Below are positions 32,970 through 36,933 of a DNA stretch of 36,933 bases, one piece after another. A program made the translations under genes and the position numbers. Origin of the DNA: JBOFDK01 sp051650305 (lineage in GTDB: Bacteria > Bacillota > Clostridia > Lachnospirales > Cellulosilyticaceae); the NCBI GenBank assembly GCA_051650305.1, contig JBOFIT010000060.1:1-36933 (forward strand). The letters are read 5' to 3'. Positions within the stretch are counted from its first letter, which is position 1; the number at the start of each line of letters is the position of its first letter. The notes beneath the pieces are model-generated. The model worked only from the letters and a program-made list of their open reading frames with translations. It was not told where the DNA came from and ran no database searches.

Positions 32970-33323
32970 ATGACACTACTGCAGATTTATGAAGATTACA
33001 AAGCCTTAAATGGTGAAATTGAAGCTTACTTCGCCAAGTGGACAGAAGAAGGTATGGAAGTGGAGAAGGAAGAGCTTCAGAAGAAGATGGCAGCAAAGAA
33101 AGAAAAGTTAGAAGCACTACTTGAAAGCTTTACAGATGAGGTGTTTGCAAGTGCCGATGAGCAAAATGCAAAGGACTTAAAGTACCTTATGATGGATACG
33201 CTGTTTCTTATGATGGATATGCTTCATTTTAGCAACTATGAAGATTTAGGCAGATGCAAGATGCGTGCGGTGAATTATCTCGGTAAGCGTAGACGTGCAG
33301 AAGCACAATTACATTTCAGATAG
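32970..33323 (+). CDS. Hypothetical protein, helical and charged
   Basis: 117 residues, unrecognised. It is strongly helical, with a probable coiled coil at about 12-48 rich in Glu and Lys (EGMEVEKEELQKKMAAKKEKLEA cut across heptads), a Met-rich hydrophobic helix (about 72-84) and a basic C-terminus (RRRAEAQLHFR). No signal peptide is seen. It directly follows the small HTH gene and is closed by a strong terminator, so the three-gene unit from 31640 ends here. Confidence 0.65.
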   Translation: MTLLQIYEDYKALNGEIEAYFAKWTEEGMEVEKEELQKKMAAKKEKLEALLESFTDEVFASADEQNAKDLKYLMMDTLFLMMDMLHFSNYEDLGRCKMRAVNYLGKRRRAEAQLHFR

Positions 33324-33324
33324 C

Positions 33325-33366
33325 AAATACCTTTTCAGTGGTAAAACATTGAAAAGGTATTTTTTT
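33325..33366 (+). terminator. Rho-independent terminator
   Basis: AATACCTTTTCA pairs with TGAAAAGGTATT, extended inwards by GTG/CAT, followed by TTTTT. Confidence 0.9.
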
Positions 33367-33440
33367 ATAGTAGACAATAAACAGATAAAGAGATAGAATG
33401 TTAATTAATAATAATACTCAATTAGAAAGAAGGGATGATG

Positions 33441-34244
33441 ATGGAAGAAGCAAAAATGTTGAAAATGATTGCTATGAATCCAAGTGTGATCAAGACGATT
33501 CCAAACCCTACTGATGAAATGAAACGATTAGCTGTTACAAACAATGGGCTGACGTTGCAATATATAAAAAATCCTACCCCAGAAATAGAAAGGTTAGCAC
33601 TGGAGAATAATAGACGTGCCATCAGATTTATCCAAGAACCTACAGAAGAGATGATGTGTATGGCCTTAGAAGGCGGATGGGCACTGCTACAAGATATGAA
33701 AGCACCGACTGAAAAAGTAGTCAGACAAGCGCTAGAACAAAGTGGATGGGCTATTCAATATGTGAAAGAGCCAAGTGAAGAGATGCAGCTCTTAGCGGTG
33801 GAGAAAAATGAAGATGCCATTAGATATATCAAGACCCCTAGTAGAGCGGTGCAGCAAGTGGCGGTAAGCAAAGACTATGGGATGTTACGCTATATAGAAA
33901 AGCAAGATAGCGATGTAAGAACGATGGCAGTACGAGATAATGAAGCAGCCGTGAGCCTGATGATAGAGCTTACAAAAGAAGAGATACTAGGCTTCCTAAA
34001 GGTCAATAGCTTAGTGATTAAATACGTGGCACAGCAGCTGACAAAAGAAGAAGTCGAAGAAGCCCTAATAGAAGTTATCAAGCAGGAGCAAGTAGAAGAG
34101 AAGTATATACGTGATTTGCTGAATTGTAAGACACTGGACGTGAAAAGTAGTATCATGCCCATAGATAAGATGCAACTTATTTATCAGTATGGGAGTAAAC
34201 AGGCGAAGAAAATAGCAGTAGATGAAAGACTGAAGATGGAATAG
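33441..34244 (+). CDS. DUF4116-like helical repeat protein
   Basis: About 267 residues. Residues 10-165 are built from 23-residue units, each with a Pro-Thr/Ser-x-(Glu/Val) turn, an (A/L)(A/V)xxN step and an (A/L)xx(I/M)(Q/K)xx end, for example YIKNPTPEIERLALENN and FIQEPTEEMMCMALEGG. This is the pattern of DUF4116-type helical repeats. The last 100 residues lack the repeats. Three ATGs occur in a row at 33435, 33438 and 33441; the last has the best spacing from AAGAAGGG. It lies 11 nt before the MoxR-like ATPase gene and is probably translated with it, perhaps as an adaptor or substrate (inference). Confidence 0.75.
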   Translation: MEEAKMLKMIAMNPSVIKTIPNPTDEMKRLAVTNNGLTLQYIKNPTPEIERLALENNRRAIRFIQEPTEEMMCMALEGGWALLQDMKAPTEKVVRQALEQSGWAIQYVKEPSEEMQLLAVEKNEDAIRYIKTPSRAVQQVAVSKDYGMLRYIEKQDSDVRTMAVRDNEAAVSLMIELTKEEILGFLKVNSLVIKYVAQQLTKEEVEEALIEVIKQEQVEEKYIRDLLNCKTLDVKSSIMPIDKMQLIYQYGSKQAKKIAVDERLKME

Positions 34245-34255
34245 GAGAAAAACGC

Positions 34256-35374
34256 ATGAATTTTATAGAGACATTAAAAAGTGTGGCGTTAGTATTAGCG
34301 TGTGGGGATGTACCGCTTATCGTTGGAGAAAGTGGTATCGGTAAGACTGCTTTAGCGAAGCAGCTTGCAAAGGCAAAAGACTGGGTACTTATTACTATAG
34401 ATGGTAACTTACTTAAAGAAGGAGAGATCGGTGGACTGCCTATAGTTGAAGACTATACGGTAGCGTATGGTGATAGCACGAAGAAGACAACTGTCTATGC
34501 GGTTCACCACAAACTAAGACAAATAGACGAAGCGAGAAGTGGGGGGAAAGAAGTACTTTTATTCATCGATGAAATCAATCGCTGTGAGCATGCTGTGCAA
34601 CAGGAGTTGATGAATCTTATCCTTAACCGAGAAATCAACGGGTATCATCTGCCAGAAGATGTGAAGATTATCGCAGCCATGAACCCTACTAATAAGTATA
34701 GTGTAGACTTTGACTACCAAGTTGTAGAGATGGACCCAGCACAGGAGAATCGCTTTGTATGGCTTCAGATGGAAAGTGATGTTACCAGTTGGACACAGTG
34801 GGCGATGGATGCGGGTATTGATGAAAAAGTCATCGCTTTTATTGCTACTTTCCCAGAATACTTATATAAGAAAAATGCAGAGGACTTATGTGCAACGCCT
34901 AGAAGTTATGAGCGTATTTCTAAGAGCTATCAGTGTTACAAAGAAGATGAGAGCATCCCGCGTAGTGTCTTTCTCAATGTGCTAAAAGGTAATGTAGGGC
35001 GTGTCATTGCAGAAGCATTTTTAAGCTTTATAGAAGCAGACTACAAGCCACTGATAAGTTATCAAGATGTATGCGAGGGAGATGGGCTAACGGATGAAGT
35101 GATCCAACGCATCCAAGCAGAAAGTCATACTAGACTACATTTAGCTGCCCACAATGTGCTAAGGGAAATGGTCAATACATTACAGATGGCACCACAGTGT
35201 GGGAGTGAACTGGTAGAACGCTTGATGATGTTTTTAAATCATTACCCGCTAGATTTAAAAGTAGGGATGATGAAAGAAATGAAGCGAAGTTATGATGGGA
35301 TTTATCAAGTGGCACTTGAAAATGAAAGCTTTGTAGAAGCTTACTTTGAGGCTTATGGCAAGATAAGGGGATGA
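34256..35374 (+). CDS. MoxR-like AAA+ ATPase
   Basis: 372 residues. Walker A is GESGIGKT (24-31), Walker B LLFIDE (101-106), sensor 1 Asn in AAMNPT (140-145), and an ENR arginine-finger-like motif sits at 164-166. The core matches AAA_5/MoxR ATPases, which act as chaperones for a VWA-domain partner. Such a partner is encoded 4 nt downstream. The ribosome site is AGGAG. No sigma-54 or other fused domain is present, and the C-terminal 150 residues are helical and unrecognised. Confidence 0.92.
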   Translation: MNFIETLKSVALVLACGDVPLIVGESGIGKTALAKQLAKAKDWVLITIDGNLLKEGEIGGLPIVEDYTVAYGDSTKKTTVYAVHHKLRQIDEARSGGKEVLLFIDEINRCEHAVQQELMNLILNREINGYHLPEDVKIIAAMNPTNKYSVDFDYQVVEMDPAQENRFVWLQMESDVTSWTQWAMDAGIDEKVIAFIATFPEYLYKKNAEDLCATPRSYERISKSYQCYKEDESIPRSVFLNVLKGNVGRVIAEAFLSFIEADYKPLISYQDVCEGDGLTDEVIQRIQAESHTRLHLAAHNVLREMVNTLQMAPQCGSELVERLMMFLNHYPLDLKVGMMKEMKRSYDGIYQVALENESFVEAYFEAYGKIRG

Positions 35375-35378
35375 GACT

Positions 35379-36704
35379 GTGGCAACTTATGTTGAACAAC
35401 AAGAAGAACGACAAGATAGAAAAGCTTTCTGGGAAAGTGTAGACCAAGCCACGCTTTATCTGATGGAAGAAGGGGAGCAGTTTTACAGTTATTTTCTCTT
35501 TCAGATGGGAAGGGAAATTAAGGAGGATATAGGCCATCCCACAGCAGTTTACTTCAAAGGGGCAAAGTATGTGATGGCATTTAATCCATCACTTTTTCTA
35601 AGCCTTACGAAGGAGCAAAGGGCCACAAGTATCAAACATGAGATTCATCATATTCTAGCACTCCACCTTATAAGAGGGGAGGAAGTGAAAGAAAAGTACA
35701 GTAGCCTAGCAATCAATACAGCAATGGATTTAGTGGTCAATCATTATTTAGATTATTTGCCACCCTATGCCTTAACCTTGGAAAAAATCAACAACAAGTA
35801 TCAACTTAAGCTCCCGCCCTATGAAAGCTTCGAATACTATGTGGAACAATTGCAGTTAGCTTTTGATTTACTAGAAGAAGATGACGAAGGGGAGGAACAT
35901 GATACAGAAGCGTCTGAGGAACAAATGGAAGATGATCTATATGACGCTGAAAATATCCATACCTTGTGGGAATCTTCAGACCAGATAGATGAGCGTACCC
36001 TCTATGATTTTACAGAACAAGCATTGGAGAAAGCACAGCTTGGAAAGGCATCACCCCATCTTGAAGCGATGATTCAGAAGTTCGCCAGTAGTAAAGGCGA
36101 AGTGCCTTGGCATCAGTATCTTCATCAATTGATGGGAAGTGTGGCTATGGGTAAGAAAAAGACCACTACAAGAAGAAGTAGAAGGCAACCAGAGAGGTTG
36201 GACTTAAGAGGGAACTTGCCAAATCATCAAGCACAGCTTGCGGTAGCCTTTGATATGAGCACAAGTATGAGCCAGGAAGACTTCGACCAAGCCATGCAAG
36301 AAGTACTGAATCTGGTACGTATCTATCGTCATGGTCTCACAGTGATTGAGTGTGATGATAGGATACAAAGAACCTACGTGGTGAAGTCAGCGAGAGACTT
36401 GAAAGAAAGGTTACCAAAAGGTGGGGGGACTAAGTTCAGTCCTGTATTTGACTATGGGAATCAAGCGAATATACAGCTTCTTGTTTATTTTACAGATGGG
36501 CAAGGTGAGGCGAAGCTTACCACTATCCCAAGGGGCTACAAGGTGCTGTGGGTCATTACAGGACAAGGAGATAAGCTATCTGTCGATACACCTTATGGGA
36601 TCATCAAAAAACTTAGTGCAACTGATAAGAAAGAAACAGGGATTGATATGAGTGATGTACGAAGTGATGGGTATTCGATGAATCATCAGGCACCTATTTG
36701 GTAG
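35379..36704 (+). CDS. VWA domain protein with metallopeptidase-like N-terminus (DUF2201)
   Basis: 441 residues, starting at GTG with AGGGG 8 nt upstream. The N-terminal domain has an HExxH zinc signature, KHEIHHILALHL (His87, Glu88, His91), and MDLVVNHY (116-123), as in DUF2201 proteins. An acidic linker (about 165-195) follows. The C-terminal VWA domain has MIDAS DMSTS at 292-296 and a later YFTDGQGEA. It is encoded 4 nt after the MoxR-like ATPase, the standard pairing in which the ATPase remodels or loads the VWA protein. Whether the peptidase-like site is active is unknown. Confidence 0.9.
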   Translation: MATYVEQQEERQDRKAFWESVDQATLYLMEEGEQFYSYFLFQMGREIKEDIGHPTAVYFKGAKYVMAFNPSLFLSLTKEQRATSIKHEIHHILALHLIRGEEVKEKYSSLAINTAMDLVVNHYLDYLPPYALTLEKINNKYQLKLPPYESFEYYVEQLQLAFDLLEEDDEGEEHDTEASEEQMEDDLYDAENIHTLWESSDQIDERTLYDFTEQALEKAQLGKASPHLEAMIQKFASSKGEVPWHQYLHQLMGSVAMGKKKTTTRRSRRQPERLDLRGNLPNHQAQLAVAFDMSTSMSQEDFDQAMQEVLNLVRIYRHGLTVIECDDRIQRTYVVKSARDLKERLPKGGGTKFSPVFDYGNQANIQLLVYFTDGQGEAKLTTIPRGYKVLWVITGQGDKLSVDTPYGIIKKLSATDKKETGIDMSDVRSDGYSMNHQAPIW

Positions 36705-36731
36705 GAAACTCGCTTGAGTATAAGCCTTGTG

Positions 36732-36908
36732 ACAGGGTGTTACACATCTTCAGCTTCGTGTCCGTCTTCTAAGAACTGCTAAGCTCGTTCATCTCATAAC
36801 GTCGCGAACTCGACTTCGTCTCAGACACCCTCCTAAGTGCATTCGATTCACTTCACTAAGCAGTTCTAAAGAAGACTACCAATGAAGCTTCCAATGTGTA
36901 CACCCTGT
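36732..36908. repeat. Long imperfect inverted repeat (about 177 bp)
   Basis: Outer arms ACAGGGTGTTACACAT (36732-36747) and ATGTGTACACCCTGT (36894-36908) pair with one bulge. Inner arms GTCTTCTAAGAACTGCTAAG (36764-36783) pair with 36856-36876, and GCTTC/GAAGC lies between. The 72-nt centre has further TTCG-containing small hairpins such as AAGTG/CACTT. No ORF crosses it and no T-run follows. It may be a MITE-like repeat, a structured RNA or a large terminator. Confidence 0.7.
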
Positions 36909-36933
36909 CCCTTAGAGCGCAATACTAGCAGCT

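Noticed and set aside
36732..36908. Integron attC site or insertion sequence end
   Set aside because: No RYYYAAC/GTTRRRY pair in the expected place and no transposase or integrase nearby.

Overview
The window looks like a low-to-mid GC Firmicute chromosome, most likely an anaerobic clostridium of the Lachnospirales/Cellulosilyticum type. This is an inference from AT-rich intergenic DNA, strong AGGAGG-type ribosome binding sites, T-run terminators, a multidomain secreted chitinase, WG-repeat and FecR/CHASE2 proteins, and a sugar ABC transporter lacking its own ATPase. There are no rRNA genes, canonical tRNA genes, CRISPR arrays or clear insertion sequences.

Layout: (1) 1-945, the 3' part of a choloylglycine-hydrolase-type amidase. 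(2) 985-6683, the most striking block, which looks like an RNA-repair / Ro-Y RNA locus. Reading leftwards there is a large protein with two WYL-like regions, then a 510-nt non-coding stretch that folds into four tandem small RNAs, then a DUF2828 (Ro60/TROVE-like plus VWA) protein. The RNA ligase gene rtcB diverges from it. Two of the four RNAs carry circularly permuted tRNA-like domains (T-arm, acceptor stem closed by a small loop, D-arm) set inside a Y-RNA-like terminal stem. (3) 6941-9561, housekeeping and accessory genes: GNAT acetyltransferase, queG, a small zinc-ribbon protein and a nitroreductase. (4) 9763-18906, a secreted GH18 chitinase, two membrane HD-GYP-type signalling proteins (one with CHASE2), a FecR-domain lipoprotein with an Asp/Lys repeat tail, and a secreted WG-repeat protein. 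(5) 19052-24460, recQ, a cytoplasmic GH84 hexosaminidase and thiol peroxidase. (6) 24524-31451, a carbohydrate/nucleoside uptake operon (nucleoside hydrolase, two permeases, binding lipoprotein, HAD phosphatase, TIM-barrel isomerase), divergent from a DeoR-family regulator, with three matching operator-like palindromes in the shared intergenic region. (7) 31640-36704, small uncharacterised genes, then a repeat protein, a MoxR-like AAA+ ATPase and a VWA/metallopeptidase-like partner. (8) 36732-36908, a long imperfect inverted repeat.

How they may work together: in block 2, RtcB would reseal cleaved RNA (tRNA is the likely target), the DUF2828 protein would be the Ro-like RNA-binding ring, the four RNAs would be its gating or tethering partners, and the WYL protein is a likely sensor/regulator. 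All functional links are inferred from sequence and neighbourhood. The structures were folded by eye, not computed.
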